From contig NZ_JPQU01000056.1 of NCBI RefSeq assembly GCF_000737245.1, positions 62,001 to 126,000 of the forward strand: a DNA stretch of 64,000 nt. Direction: 5' to 3'. The notes beneath the pieces were generated by a model. That model saw only the letters and a program-made list of their open reading frames with translations, had not been told where the DNA came from and ran no database searches. Each line of letters begins with the position of its first letter. The stretch's first letter is position 1. Of this stretch, positions 8,756-17,790 are shown piece after piece. Both the position numbers and the translations under genes were made by a program. This DNA comes from Pseudomonas syringae. Lineage in GTDB: Bacteria > Pseudomonadota > Gammaproteobacteria > Pseudomonadales > Pseudomonadaceae.

Positions 8756-9313
8756 ATGGAATGCGCGCCGACCCTGCGGACTTCACGTCTCCTGCTCACG
8801 CCTCTGCAACTGACCGATGCGCCCGCCATACAGCAGTTATTTGCCCACTGGGAGGTAGTCCGCTATCTGGACAGCCGTGTGCCCTGGCCTTATCCGGAGG
8901 ATGGGGCGCTGACGTATGTTCGCGATATCGCACTGCCTGCCATCGCAGCGGGCCATGAATGGCACTGGATGATCCGCCTCGCAGCAGAACCAGCGACCTG
9001 CATCGGCAGTATCAGTCTGTATGACCAGCCGGGTAACAATCGAGGCTTCTGGCTTGCGCCGCAATGGCAAGCAAAGGGTTACATGCGGGAAGCCTGTGAG
9101 GTCATCAACACCTATTGGTTCGAGACGCTGGCGCGCCCCGTGATGCAAGTGCCCAAGGCAGTGGCTAATCAGTCTTCACGCAACGTCTCCCAACGTGAAG
9201 GCATGCGGATGATCGGGACACAGAGTGGTGACTTTGTGTCCGGGCCCATGCTCAAGGAGATATGGGAATTGACCCGGGATGAGTGGATCAGCAAAAAAAA
9301 TGCCACACGTTAG
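8756..9313 (+). CDS. GNAT-family N-acetyltransferase
   Basis: A 185-residue RimJ/RimL-type acetyltransferase. The opening TLRTSRLLLTPLQLTDAPAI is the characteristic first strand and helix. The central strands CIGSISLYDQPGNNRGFWL and QWQAKGYMREACEVI form the acetyl-CoA binding region; the usual Q/RxxGxG/A motif appears as QAKGYMRE. NQSSRNVSQREGMRMIG is the typical C-terminal N.AS...ekaGF region. It probably acetylates a protein N-terminus or a small amine; the substrate is unknown. AAAGGA lies about 10 bases before the ATG. Confidence 0.85.
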   Translation: MECAPTLRTSRLLLTPLQLTDAPAIQQLFAHWEVVRYLDSRVPWPYPEDGALTYVRDIALPAIAAGHEWHWMIRLAAEPATCIGSISLYDQPGNNRGFWLAPQWQAKGYMREACEVINTYWFETLARPVMQVPKAVANQSSRNVSQREGMRMIGTQSGDFVSGPMLKEIWELTRDEWISKKNATR

Positions 9314-9530
9314 TCTTCGAAGGGATCGAGCAGGTTTTTTCTCTGGCTCCACCCAGCGCAGGAGCATGGACAGGGTCACTGCGAGTCCGTACTGTGGCGG
9401 CTTTTCCAGCCTGGCACCTGAAGCCCCGCCCTGAAACGACCATCAGGCTGCTCAGAAAGCGCCTTCCCAATGGAGTCAGGTCGGGAGATCGGGCTGGATA
9501 TTTCAACGTGCGTACACACCGGGTAGAAAC

Positions 9531-9692
9531 ATGAATCGTCGCAAGAAACTGAACCAGATCCTGAAGGCAAACGCCAAAAAAGCCAGCGCCAAATTGGCCC
9601 CTGTCAACAAAGACAGATACATCAGCAAAGCTGACCGGCTGAAAATGGCGGCTGAATCCAGCGAGGATTGCACCACTACCTCGCAGAGCTGA
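9531..9692 (+). CDS. DUF2986 family small basic protein (53 aa)
   Basis: A short gene of 53 codons. The product starts MNRRKKLNQILKANAKKASA and contains KYISKADR-like NKDRYISKADRLKMA. This matches the small Lys-rich DUF2986 proteins of gammaproteobacteria, which also open MNRRKK.NQ.LK and carry the YISKADR motif. It is strongly basic at the N-terminus with an acidic, Ser/Thr-rich tail, and looks soluble and helical. Function unknown. No neighbour is clearly linked to it. Confidence 0.75.
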   Translation: MNRRKKLNQILKANAKKASAKLAPVNKDRYISKADRLKMAAESSEDCTTTSQS

Positions 9693-9803
9693 GGGACTTG
9701 CCTGCCGGACACGTTTTACCGTCTATGCTTGCCTTGTCCGTCCAATCGGCTCCGCAACCGGAACCGTGTGCTGGAACACCGAACAGCTCGACAGGCAGAA
9801 AAT

Positions 9804-10556
9804 GTGAATTACTCGACCGTGACTGTTGCGCTGTTCTGTCTGATGACGGGCCTTTCGGGCCTCTCGGCCGGTGCAGAGCGCTATCAGGTGGTGACCGAGG
9901 AGTGGGCGCCCTTCAACTACCTGGAAAACCATCAGATCGCCGGCATGACCACCGAAATCGTCCGGGCCATCATGGCAACTGGTGATGATTTCGAGATAGT
10001 GCTGCTGCCCAGCATGCGCGCCTCACACGTCTTGAAGAGCAAACCCAGGACCATTCTGTATTCAATGTTCCGCACCCCGGAGCGCGAGCAATCATTCAAA
10101 TGGGTCGGGCCGATCGTCGAGGAGTCTATCCATCCGTGGCAGCTGGCGAAGGCGCTACCGGTCAGTTCGCTTGAGCAGTTGATGCACGCCCCGCAGATCA
10201 CCACCCGCCATGCCGGGCTGCTGCCGGACCTGCTGCGATCAATGGGCTTCAGTAATCTCGACCGCAGTGCGACCGAAAGCCTGCAGCTGTACCGCATGCT
10301 ACTGGCCGGGCGCACTCGGATCATCATCGGCGACACCGATGCCGGGGTCGCCTACTACAGTCGCCAGTTGGGCATTCCAGACGGTACGCTGCGCCAGATC
10401 CCCATCGAGTTGTATCGCTCATCACTCTACATCGCCTTCAGCCCTGACTCCGATGACAGGCTGGTCGCGGCCTGGGCCGATGCTTTAGAGCAACTGCGCG
10501 AGTCGGGTGAACTGGCACGCATCAAGCATCGTTATGAGCTGCCTGCGGGGCCGTGA
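9804..10556 (+). CDS. Periplasmic solute-binding protein (SBP_bac_3 type)
   Basis: About 250 residues with an N-terminal signal peptide (hydrophobic TVTVALFCLMTGLSGLSAGA). The family 3 binding-protein fold follows: VVTEEWAPFNYLENHQIAGM, a typical ligand-site opening, then TEIVRAIMATG. PTRILYS- and GDTDAG-like elements sit in the middle. Such stand-alone proteins bind amino acids or other small ligands; no ABC permease or ATPase gene is adjacent, so it may be an orphan sensor or scavenger. The GTG start at 9804 places the signal peptide at the N-terminus; the upstream ATG at 9729 would add 25 polar residues before it. Confidence 0.8.
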   Translation: MNYSTVTVALFCLMTGLSGLSAGAERYQVVTEEWAPFNYLENHQIAGMTTEIVRAIMATGDDFEIVLLPSMRASHVLKSKPRTILYSMFRTPEREQSFKWVGPIVEESIHPWQLAKALPVSSLEQLMHAPQITTRHAGLLPDLLRSMGFSNLDRSATESLQLYRMLLAGRTRIIIGDTDAGVAYYSRQLGIPDGTLRQIPIELYRSSLYIAFSPDSDDRLVAAWADALEQLRESGELARIKHRYELPAGP

Positions 10557-10588
10557 ATAAGGGGTGTCTGGCACACCACTGTTCGCAT

Positions 10589-11506
10589 TCAGGCAGTTCC
10601 CCGCCCGATCGCACCTTCCAGAAAATCGATAAACGCCCGGGCCTTGGCATTCAATGCAGATCGCTCAGTAACGCATGCGTAGATGTCCATCGGCTCGGAC
10701 TCCGCAGTCGCTGCGCCGGTTTTGCCTGACTCGAACAGCGGCAACAGTCGGCCACTTTCAATCAGCGGCCCGGCGATGAAGCTTGCGAGACGAGCGATTC
10801 CGCCGCCGTTCAACGCAATCTGCGCGAGCATGTCGATGTCATCGCAGACGAATTCCGGGTTGACCTTCGCCTCGCAGCGTTTGCCTTCGACGATAAAATT
10901 CCAGGGCAGAAAACGCCCATCGGTGGGGTAGCGAAAAACCAGGCAGGCGTGAGCCTTTAGGTCATCTGGCGTGACCGGAACTCCAGCCCGGTCCAGATAA
11001 GCAGAGGATGCGCAGAACACAAACGCAAAGGATGCGATGCGCCGGGCCACCAGCCGATCACTTAACTGGGCGTTGATGCGCAGACTGACGTCGATGTTCT
11101 CCAGCCTATGATCCACGCGCCGGTCAGTGCTGATCAGTTCAACATTGATGCCGGGATAAGCCGCTTTGAAAGCGGGCATGAGCGGTGCCAGCACATGGCG
11201 ACCAAAAGCTGCGGTGGTCGCGACACGCAGCGGCCCCTGAGGCTCCGTGGCTACGGCCGCGACTTGTGAGGCCAGTTCAACTTCACGGGGGATGTGACGC
11301 ACCTTTTCGAAGTAACGCGCACCGCTTTCGGTCAGCACCATGGTGCGCGTGGTCCGCGATAGCAGGCGCACGCGCAGATGCTTTTCCAGCCGAGAAATAC
11401 TCTGACTGACCGCAGCGGCGCTCATGCCCATGGCGCGAGCGGCAGCGGCGATGCTGCCAGCTTCCACCACGCGAATGTAGGTATTGATCAAGCCTAGAAG
11501 ATCCAT
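10589..11506 (-). CDS. LysR-family transcriptional regulator
   Basis: A 305-residue LTTR. The N-terminal helix-turn-helix (about 2-60) shows LINTYIRVVEAGSIAAAARA and SQSISRLEKHLRVRLLSRTTR; the effector domain fills the rest, with VATTAAFGRHVLAPLMPAF and DVSLRI as in the aminobenzoate-type subgroup. ATG at 11504-11506 (MDLLGL) is the conserved start; two GTG codons three residues upstream are possible alternatives. It is divergent from a DUF2798 gene 124 bp away and may control it. The effector is unknown. Confidence 0.87.
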   Translation of the reverse strand: MDLLGLINTYIRVVEAGSIAAAARAMGMSAAAVSQSISRLEKHLRVRLLSRTTRTMVLTESGARYFEKVRHIPREVELASQVAAVATEPQGPLRVATTAAFGRHVLAPLMPAFKAAYPGINVELISTDRRVDHRLENIDVSLRINAQLSDRLVARRIASFAFVFCASSAYLDRAGVPVTPDDLKAHACLVFRYPTDGRFLPWNFIVEGKRCEAKVNPEFVCDDIDMLAQIALNGGGIARLASFIAGPLIESGRLLPLFESGKTGAATAESEPMDIYACVTERSALNAKARAFIDFLEGAIGRGTA

Positions 11507-11630
11507 CGACACCACACACTCTATTCGTTGGATTTACTTAACAATCATTCAATCGACAAGCCTCTACTGAGCTGTCCGGCAAATTGTTAGCTTAACCCCG
11601 ACAGACACTCAAGATTAAAGAGGCAAGCAC

Positions 11631-11894
11631 ATGACCCCGAGTAACACCCAGAGGAATCGGCGAGTTCGCCTCCCTAAACGCGCCACGCCCTACGTGTTCG
11701 CCTTGTACATGGCGACGATCATGGCATTTCTGATGTGCTTGGTCATTACCCTGGCTGAGTTTGGGGTGAACGAACATTACATGAGGAATGTGATGAAGGC
11801 CTACCAGGTGGCGATGCCTTCGGCATTCATTTGCGTGTTAGTCGTGCGGCCGACGGTCGCCCGGCTCGTGGCATGGACAGTGCACGGGCATTGA
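11631..11894 (+). CDS. DUF2798 family small membrane protein
   Basis: An 87-residue protein with two predicted transmembrane helices (about 20-44, YVFALYMATIMAFLMCLVIT; and 59-79, VAMPSAFICVLVVRPTVARL) and a basic N-terminus. The R..P..Y....L followed by two helices ending in RPTVARLV matches DUF2798 proteins. Function unknown; the family often sits beside a LysR gene, as here. AGAGG at about 11618-11622 precedes the ATG. Downstream is a REP-rich gap. Confidence 0.78.
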   Translation: MTPSNTQRNRRVRLPKRATPYVFALYMATIMAFLMCLVITLAEFGVNEHYMRNVMKAYQVAMPSAFICVLVVRPTVARLVAWTVHGH

Positions 11895-11932
11895 GGCCAA
11901 CGGGCGACCGGATCTGGCAGATGTTCCGCGTT

Positions 11933-12257
11933 ATCGTTCTTCGCGAGCAAGGTGGAGCGCCACCCCGGTCGATCCCACAGAGATCACGGTCGTCCGTTGG
12001 AGCCGGGCTTGCCCGCGAACCAGGCGACGCGGTCTATCAGACGTACCGCGTCATCGTTCATCGCGGGCAAGCGCGCTCCTACGGACGAGCGCTGAAACCT
12101 GTGGGAGCGGTGCTTGCCCGCGAATCAGACACCGCGGTTTAGCACGCCTACCGCGCCATCGTTCATCGCGAGCAAGGTGGAGCGCCACCCCGGTCGATCC
12201 TACAGAGATCTCGGTCGTCCGTTGGAGCCGGGCTTGCCCGCGAACCAGGCGACGCGG
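11933..12257. repeat. REP/REPIN array with a 100-bp direct repeat
   Basis: Bases 11933-12032 and 12158-12257 are direct copies of 100 bases with three mismatches. Each contains a TCGCGAGCAAGGTGGAGCGCC arm and a GAGCCGGGCTTGCCCGCGAA arm. Between them (12033-12157) lies another REP pair with CGGGCAAGCGCGCTCC and GTGGGAGCGGTGCTTGCCCG. This fills the gap between DUF2798 and the CoA-transferase operon end. The tandem structure suggests local duplication of REPIN units. No gene is seen in it. Confidence 0.85.
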
Positions 12258-12293
12258 AGCACCGCTTCCACAATAGATGTGGTCACCGCATCG

Positions 12294-13496
12294 CTAGCTT
12301 TTAACCACACCGGCAGCGTGCAACGCGCGGATTTCTTGAGGGGTATAACCCAGCTGATCAAGCAGCTCCGAGGAATGACTGCCCAGCTCGGGCACGTTCA
12401 AGCGAGCGCCGAAACGCTGGCCATCCATTTCGAACGGCAACATCGGCACTTTGACTTCCGAGCCATCAGGCGCTGTCAACGCCGCCATGCCGCCGGATGC
12501 ATTCAGGTGAGCATCCTCGAACAAGTCCTCAGGCCGTTGAATCGGCGAAAATGGCAGACCGGCCGCTTCGCAGCGGTCCATGACCTCCACCTTGCTGATA
12601 CCGGCAAGACACGCTCTGACCAGAGGCAAAATATCGTCACGCGCCTGCACTCGCTGATTGTTCGCGGCCAGTGCGGGGTCTTCGGCCCATTCGCTGAAAC
12701 CGAATGCTTTACAGAAGCTCTGCCATTGGCCGTCGCTGACCACACCGAGGAACACTTGCTCATCGTCAGCCGTGGTAAATACGTCATAAATTGCCCATGC
12801 CGATACGCGATTGGGCATCGGCGCAGCGGCTTTGCCGGTGACCACTTTCTGCATCATGTGCTGTGCGACAAGGAACGCCGAGTTTTCGAACAGACCGGTC
12901 TGCACAAACTGGCCCAGCCCTGTGGCGTTGCGCTGGTGCAGCGCAGCGAGAATCGAAATGGCGCTGAACATGCCACCCATAACGTCATTCACCGACGCCC
13001 CCGCCCGTAGCGGTCGCCCCACCGGACCGGTCATGTAAGCGAGGCCGGTCATCATCTGCACCACCTCATCCAGCGCAGTGCGCTGATCGTAAGGACCCGG
13101 CAGAAAACCTTTCATCGAGCTGTAGATGATCGAGGGTTTGATCGCTTTGACCTGTTCATAACCCAAGGCCAGTTTTTCCATGGCACCGGGGCGGAAGTTC
13201 TCGGTGACCACGTCCGCGCTGGCGATGAGTTTGCGCACCGCCCGCATCCCCTCCTCGGTTTTCATGTCCACGGCAAAACTTTTCTTGTTGCGGTTATAGG
13301 TCATCCAATAGCCCGCCCCCGAACCTTGAAGACGCCGGGTGTTGTCACCGGCGGGCGCCGGTTCCACTTTGATAACCTCCGCTCCCAAATCGGCCAGCAC
13401 CAGGCCGCATGTCGGACCCATGACCATGTGCACGAATTCGATCACGCGGATGCCTGCCAGTGGCAAAGCTTTTTCAGCCGTCGATTGCATGTTCAT
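12294..13496 (-). CDS. CaiB/BaiF-family (class III) CoA-transferase
   Basis: A 400-residue class III CoA-transferase. It shows GIRVIEFVHMVMGPTCGLVL, LADLGAEVIKVEPA, and the YNRNKKS loop after the first domain. The expected catalytic Asp is D171 in GASVNDVMGG, at the family position. The enzyme moves CoA between carboxylic acids, for example from succinyl-CoA to a dicarboxylate. It is the last gene of the leftward operon and overlaps the HMG-CoA-lyase-like gene by 4 bases (ATGA), so the two are translationally coupled. The likely role is to activate the acid that the lyase then cleaves. The exact acid is not known. Confidence 0.9.
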   Translation of the reverse strand: MNMQSTAEKALPLAGIRVIEFVHMVMGPTCGLVLADLGAEVIKVEPAPAGDNTRRLQGSGAGYWMTYNRNKKSFAVDMKTEEGMRAVRKLIASADVVTENFRPGAMEKLALGYEQVKAIKPSIIYSSMKGFLPGPYDQRTALDEVVQMMTGLAYMTGPVGRPLRAGASVNDVMGGMFSAISILAALHQRNATGLGQFVQTGLFENSAFLVAQHMMQKVVTGKAAAPMPNRVSAWAIYDVFTTADDEQVFLGVVSDGQWQSFCKAFGFSEWAEDPALAANNQRVQARDDILPLVRACLAGISKVEVMDRCEAAGLPFSPIQRPEDLFEDAHLNASGGMAALTAPDGSEVKVPMLPFEMDGQRFGARLNVPELGSHSSELLDQLGYTPQEIRALHAAGVVKS

Positions 13497-14431
13497 TGAT
13501 CCTGGCTTGCGTAACGAAAATTCTTGCCGACACCGGCATCAGGAATGAAGCCGTACAACGGTTCCCCCGGCAGACCTTTATGCAACCACTCCCGCGCGGC
13601 CACCAACCGGTCAATATCGACGCCGGTGCGCAGGCCCATGGATTCCAGCAGGTAGACCAGATCCTCGGTGACGATGTTGCCCGAGGCACCCGGCGCATAA
13701 GGGCAGCCGCCCAGCCCTCCCTGAGAAGCATCAAGAGTGGTCACGCCAGCCTCGAGGGCCGCGACGACATTCGCCAGGCCCTGCCCGCGGGTATTGTGAA
13801 AGTGAGCACTGCCAGCGACAGGTCCCAGCTCGTTGCGTAGCCGGGTAAACAACTGACGCACCTGGGTCGGATTGGCGTAGCCCACCGTGTCTGCCAGACC
13901 GACTTCGTCAACACCCAGCCCGGCCATGGTCAAGGCCATGCGCAGTACATCGTCGGCCGGCACCACACCTTGCAGCGTGCAGCCAAACACGGTGGACAAC
14001 CCGGCTTCAATCTGGACATCGGGGTACTGCGCATTACGCAAGGCAACCACGAGGCGAACTTCCTCGATCACCTGTGCGTGGGTCTTGCGGATGTTCGCCA
14101 ACGAGTGCTGCTCGCTGACTGAAATCGGCAGCGTGATTTTCTGTACGCCCGCCTCAAAAGCAGCCTGGGCACCTTGGAGATTGGGCACCAGCGCGGTAAC
14201 GAACAGCCCCGGCAGGGTTCGCGCATGAGCGACCAATTGTGCGGCATCAGCCATCTGCGGCAGCAGCTTGGGCGACACGAACGAGCCGATTTCGATCTCA
14301 CGCAAACCTGACGCCGCCAGCGCCGAAATCCACTGAATCTTCAGCGCCGTCGGCATGGTGCCTTTGACGCTTTGCAGCCCGTCACGGGGACCGACTTCGC
14401 TGATCAGAATATCGATGTCGTTGTTGTGCAT
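13493..14431 (-). CDS. HMG-CoA lyase-family protein
   Basis: A 312-residue TIM-barrel lyase of the HMG-CoA lyase/DRE-TIM group. It shows the opening SEVGPRDGLQ (metal and catalytic residues), GVDEVGLADTVGYANP, the metal-binding HFHNTRGQGLANV, and the signature GGLGGCPYAPGASGN with the active-site Cys. It cleaves 3-hydroxy-3-methylacyl-CoA esters, such as HMG-CoA to acetyl-CoA plus acetoacetate; related bacterial enzymes cleave citramalyl-CoA. I start at MHNNDI (14429-14431) because GGAGA lies 8-12 bases upstream. Coupled to the downstream CoA-transferase, it points to degradation of a branched hydroxy-dicarboxylate. Confidence 0.88.
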   Translation of the reverse strand: MHNNDIDILISEVGPRDGLQSVKGTMPTALKIQWISALAASGLREIEIGSFVSPKLLPQMADAAQLVAHARTLPGLFVTALVPNLQGAQAAFEAGVQKITLPISVSEQHSLANIRKTHAQVIEEVRLVVALRNAQYPDVQIEAGLSTVFGCTLQGVVPADDVLRMALTMAGLGVDEVGLADTVGYANPTQVRQLFTRLRNELGPVAGSAHFHNTRGQGLANVVAALEAGVTTLDASQGGLGGCPYAPGASGNIVTEDLVYLLESMGLRTGVDIDRLVAAREWLHKGLPGEPLYGFIPDAGVGKNFRYASQDQ

Positions 14432-14483
14432 GGAATGTTCTCCATCAAACATGAATTAACCACCTGAGAAACCGATGCTCTTT

Positions 14484-14570
14484 GCAGGAGCTCACAAGCA
14501 CCGCGAGGCCTCCATGGCGACGTGTCAGGCAGATCGCTATCGCTGCCTCGCGATGCTCGTGAGCTCCTAC
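14484..14570. repeat. REPIN-like inverted repeat, GCAGGAGC-type
   Basis: GCAGGAGCTCACAAGCACCG and its imperfect inverse, with ATGCTCGTGAGCTCCTAC at the right end, enclose about 50 bases including GATCGCTATCGCTGCCTCGCG. It belongs to the same family as the copy at 3334-3419. It lies inside the catabolic operon, between the carrier and the lyase genes, where it could stabilise or terminate part of the transcript. Confidence 0.7.
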
Positions 14571-14592
14571 GGGTTGCATCGGTGCAAAGCCC

Positions 14593-15879
14593 TCAGTGCA
14601 ATATGGAAAGCGCGCCAATCATCACTGACATCACGAACATCACACCCACCGTACCCAGCGACCATTTGAGAGAAATCCGCTGGTTATTGGCGTAGTCGAC
14701 ATCCAGCAAACCGCACAGCAGGTAAGTCGATGCCACCAGCGGACTCAGCACATGGACCGGCTGCCCGATCAAGCCGGCGACCGCCATTTCCATCGGGCCG
14801 ATGCCATAGTGGCTGGCGGTGTCGGCCAGGATCGGCAAGATCCCGAAATAGAACGCGTCGTTGGTGAGGACGTAGGTGCCCGGCATGCTGATCAATGCGG
14901 TAATCAGCGACATGTACTGCCCCGCCCACTCGGGAATGATGTAGATCAGACTTTCGGAAATGGCCTTGATCATGCCAGTGCCGGTCATGATGCCGACGAA
15001 GATCCCGGCGGCAAAAATCAGCAGCGACACCAGCATCACATTGTCCGCGTGGCGGGCGATCAGGGCTTTCTGCTCTTCGATTTTCGGAAAGTTGACCACC
15101 GCGCCCAAACCAAACGCGAGCATGAACAGAATCGGCAGCGGCAAGACGCTCATGACCATGCAGGCAATCAGAGTGATGGTCAGCACGGCATTGAATACAA
15201 AGCGCCAGTCACCGGGACGGGATTCCTTGAAATGGTCCATGCCCTCGCCTTCGCGCAGCTCGACCACCCCCAGGCGACGCTTCTCCATGCGCCCCAGCAG
15301 AAACGCGACAAACACCACCCAGACCACCGCGGCAAGCATCATTGGCAGCATTTCCATGAACAGCTCGGCGATGTCGACATGCATGGCGCTGGCGGCCCTG
15401 GAAAACGGCCCGGCCCATGGCAGCATGTTCATCACGCCATTGCTGAGCAGCAACACGGTGGCCATGACTTGCAGACGAATCCCGGTGCGCCGGTAGATCG
15501 GCAGCAGCGCCGCAGTGGTGATGATGTAAGTGGTTGCACCGTCACCGTCCAGGCCCACGCAGATACCGAGAATGGCACTGCCGATCACGATTTTCTGCGG
15601 ATCGCCTTTCACCACTTTGAGGATCATTTTGACCAGCGGGTTGAACAGCCCCGCATCCGTCATCATCGAAAAATAGAGGATGGCAAACGTCAGCATGATC
15701 CCCGTGGGTGCGAGCATCTTCACCCCGTCGATCATCATCGGGCCAAGCCCGGAGGCAAACCCGCCGATGCAGGCGAATACCACCGGCACCAGCATCAGCG
15801 CCACCAATGGCGACAGGCGCCGGCTCATGACCAGGTACATGAAGCAAGTGATCATCGTATAGCTGAGGATCGTCAGCAT
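14593..15879 (-). CDS. CitMHS-family carboxylate transporter
   Basis: A 428-residue membrane protein with about 11-12 hydrophobic helices spread over its whole length. It has the CitMHS/ArsB-like pattern: an early GGFASGLGPMM, then ICVGLDGDGATTYIIT and LPWAGPFSRAASA (a reentrant helix-hairpin motif) and, in the second half, LTNDAFYFGILPIL and IGQPVHVLSPLVAS. Family members carry citrate as a metal complex, or related di- and tricarboxylates, with protons. The start follows AGAGGG. It sits in the operon between the RraA-like and lyase genes and is the likely uptake route for the pathway substrate. Confidence 0.88.
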   Translation of the reverse strand: MLTILSYTMITCFMYLVMSRRLSPLVALMLVPVVFACIGGFASGLGPMMIDGVKMLAPTGIMLTFAILYFSMMTDAGLFNPLVKMILKVVKGDPQKIVIGSAILGICVGLDGDGATTYIITTAALLPIYRRTGIRLQVMATVLLLSNGVMNMLPWAGPFSRAASAMHVDIAELFMEMLPMMLAAVVWVVFVAFLLGRMEKRRLGVVELREGEGMDHFKESRPGDWRFVFNAVLTITLIACMVMSVLPLPILFMLAFGLGAVVNFPKIEEQKALIARHADNVMLVSLLIFAAGIFVGIMTGTGMIKAISESLIYIIPEWAGQYMSLITALISMPGTYVLTNDAFYFGILPILADTASHYGIGPMEMAVAGLIGQPVHVLSPLVASTYLLCGLLDVDYANNQRISLKWSLGTVGVMFVMSVMIGALSILH

Positions 15880-15990
15880 GGTTTCCCTCTTTTTTTTAGT
15901 TTTATCTGGGTGACTTTTACGGGTGCGGCGCGCCCGCCATCGGCATCAATGGTCAAGAGCGATGAGAAGCAGAGTTTCAGGGGCAAGCGA

Positions 15991-16689
15991 TCAGACGGGT
16001 AATCCTCTGGCGCGCAACAGTGCATCGAAGCGCTCCGGGTCAGCGGTGCCCAGACGATTGGTTTCGCGGATCGAAGCTTCGCGTTCAAGGTGGGCCAGCG
16101 CTTTGGGCAATAAGGCTGCGACATCGGCTTGAGGCACCGCCAGCACGCCGTCCGCATCGCCGAGCATCAGGTCGCCCGGCATGACACACAGGCCGGCACA
16201 GGCAATCGGCACGTTGATCTCACCGGGACCGTCCTTGCTGGGGCCGCGATGGGTATGCCCGGCAGCGAACACCGGCAGGAGGCCTTCGGCCAGTTCTTCC
16301 AGGTCGCGAACCGCCCCGTCGATCACAATGCCGCCCAACTGCACGCGCAGGGCGGTGGTGCGCACCAGGCCGCCGATCACCGCCTGGCTGACATCGCCTG
16401 CGCCGTCGATCACCAGCACATCACCGGGCTGCACCATCATCAGGGCTTTGTGCACCATCAGGTTGTCGCCGGGTCTGACGCGCAGCGTGAACGCCGGACC
16501 GCAGAGCTTGAGCGACAGGTCGCCATGGTAGACGTGCAAGCCCCGGGCACCGATGTTGCGACCCAGACAATCGCCCGCTACGGCCACCGGCACGCTGCGA
16601 AAAGCTTCGATCAGTGCTGGGTCAAGCTGGTCGTTGCGTGGATTGATGCGGTAGCCGGTGGGCCAGTCATTGAGAGCCGAAGCGGTCAT
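15991..16689 (-). CDS. RraA-like / HMG-aldolase-type family protein
   Basis: A 232-residue member of the RraA/4-hydroxy-4-methyl-2-oxoglutarate aldolase superfamily. It shows VAVAGDCLGR early, GPAFTLRVRPGDN, DVLVIDGAGD, then the active-site pattern GIVIDGAVRDLEEL (D-G-x-x-R-D). The last is the metal/pyruvate-binding motif of the aldolases; it is present here, so this is more likely an enzyme than an RNase E regulator. The ATG at 16687-16689 is preceded by GGAG. The carrier gene follows. Typical activities are retro-aldol cleavage to pyruvate or oxaloacetate decarboxylation. Confidence 0.85.
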   Translation of the reverse strand: MTASALNDWPTGYRINPRNDQLDPALIEAFRSVPVAVAGDCLGRNIGARGLHVYHGDLSLKLCGPAFTLRVRPGDNLMVHKALMMVQPGDVLVIDGAGDVSQAVIGGLVRTTALRVQLGGIVIDGAVRDLEELAEGLLPVFAAGHTHRGPSKDGPGEINVPIACAGLCVMPGDLMLGDADGVLAVPQADVAALLPKALAHLEREASIRETNRLGTADPERFDALLRARGLPV

Positions 16690-16702
16690 GGTAAAACTCC
16701 AG

Positions 16703-17677
16703 TCAGAGGGCAAGCTGGGCAGCATTGACGCAAGAGGTCTGCGGCACAGGCTTACCGTTGAGGAAATCCAGAACGTTATTCGCTGCGTCACGGGCCATGG
16801 CGGCCAGGGCAGCCGGAGTCGAACCCCCTACATGAGGGGTGAGCACAATGTTGTCGAGGGCGAGCAACGGGCTGTCCGATGGCAGAGGTTCGATGGCCAT
16901 GGTGTCCAGACCGGCGGCGTACAGCTGGCCGCTGCGCAACGCATCAATCAGCGCTGCTTCGCTCACCACCTCGCCTCGTGCGGTATTGATCAACAGCGCG
17001 CCTTGAGGCAGCAGCGCCAATTCAGCGGCACCGATGAGGTCGCGAGTATGCGCGGTGAGTGGCACGTGCAGGCTCAGGACATGGCATTCACCGAGCAGTG
17101 TCTGGAGTGAATCCACGGCTACGGCACCGAGCAGATCGCTGTCGGCGCGCAGAAACGGATCGTAGACCCGCACTGACATTCCAAGGGCCTGACAAACCGT
17201 CGCGACTTTGCGCGCCACCTGACCAAAACCCACCAGGCCCAATGTGCGGCCGCTCAGCTCCAGGCCATCTTGTGCACGGGACCAGCGCCCGGCGCGGATT
17301 TCGCTGTCCATCCAACTGACCTTGCGCGCCGCAGCGAACATCAATGCCAGGGTCATTTCGCAGACCGACTGAGCATTGGCACCGGGGGTGACGTAGACCG
17401 GAATTGCCCTTGCGCTGGCCGCCGCAACGTTGATGTTGCTCACGCCTACACCATGCTTGGAAATGACTTTCAAGGTCGGGCAGGCGGCGATTGCCCGCTC
17501 ACTCAATTCGAACGTGCGCGAGATCACCGCGTCGACAGGCTGGCTGGCCATCAGTTGCTCGATGTCGGCCACTTCTAGGCCCGGGCGGACGAACAATACC
17601 CTGCAGTTTTGCTGCTCGAGAATGCTCAGTCCCGCAGGGGCCAGGCGCTCGGCGGTGACGAGAATGGTGTAAGTCAT
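16703..17677 (-). CDS. D-2-hydroxyacid dehydrogenase (SerA/phosphoglycerate-DH-like)
   Basis: A 324-residue NAD(P)-dependent D-isomer-specific 2-hydroxyacid dehydrogenase. It has the Rossmann motif GLVGFGQVARKV, followed by NTARGEVV (catalytic Arg) and the catalytic E-H pair in GLDTMAIEPLPSD and LTPHVGGSTP. It lacks the regulatory ACT domain of SerA, so it is catabolic or has a different substrate. It probably interconverts a 2-oxo acid and its 2-hydroxy acid. I start at MTYTILV (17675-17677), supported by AAGGCG 6-9 bases upstream; the longer ORF to 17746 lies in promoter sequence. It is the first gene of the leftward operon, 13 bp before the RraA-like gene. Confidence 0.88.
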   Translation of the reverse strand: MTYTILVTAERLAPAGLSILEQQNCRVLFVRPGLEVADIEQLMASQPVDAVISRTFELSERAIAACPTLKVISKHGVGVSNINVAAASARAIPVYVTPGANAQSVCEMTLALMFAAARKVSWMDSEIRAGRWSRAQDGLELSGRTLGLVGFGQVARKVATVCQALGMSVRVYDPFLRADSDLLGAVAVDSLQTLLGECHVLSLHVPLTAHTRDLIGAAELALLPQGALLINTARGEVVSEAALIDALRSGQLYAAGLDTMAIEPLPSDSPLLALDNIVLTPHVGGSTPAALAAMARDAANNVLDFLNGKPVPQTSCVNAAQLAL

Positions 17678-17790
17678 GATGGGCGCCTTATTTTCATTGT
17701 TGGCAGCGGTGTTGACGTTGCTCACGGACATCAACCGCTCTGGCACCTATGTTTCACTTATTTCTCGTATAAATCTATTTCTGCTTTTTT

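Noticed and set aside
11933..12257. CRISPR array
   Set aside because: Only two 100-bp copies, not short repeats with unique spacers, and made of REP units.
14752..16002. 416-residue plus-strand frame opposite the carrier gene
   Set aside because: Rich in His, Asp, Gln and Arg with no domains. It is the antisense shadow of CitMHS helices.
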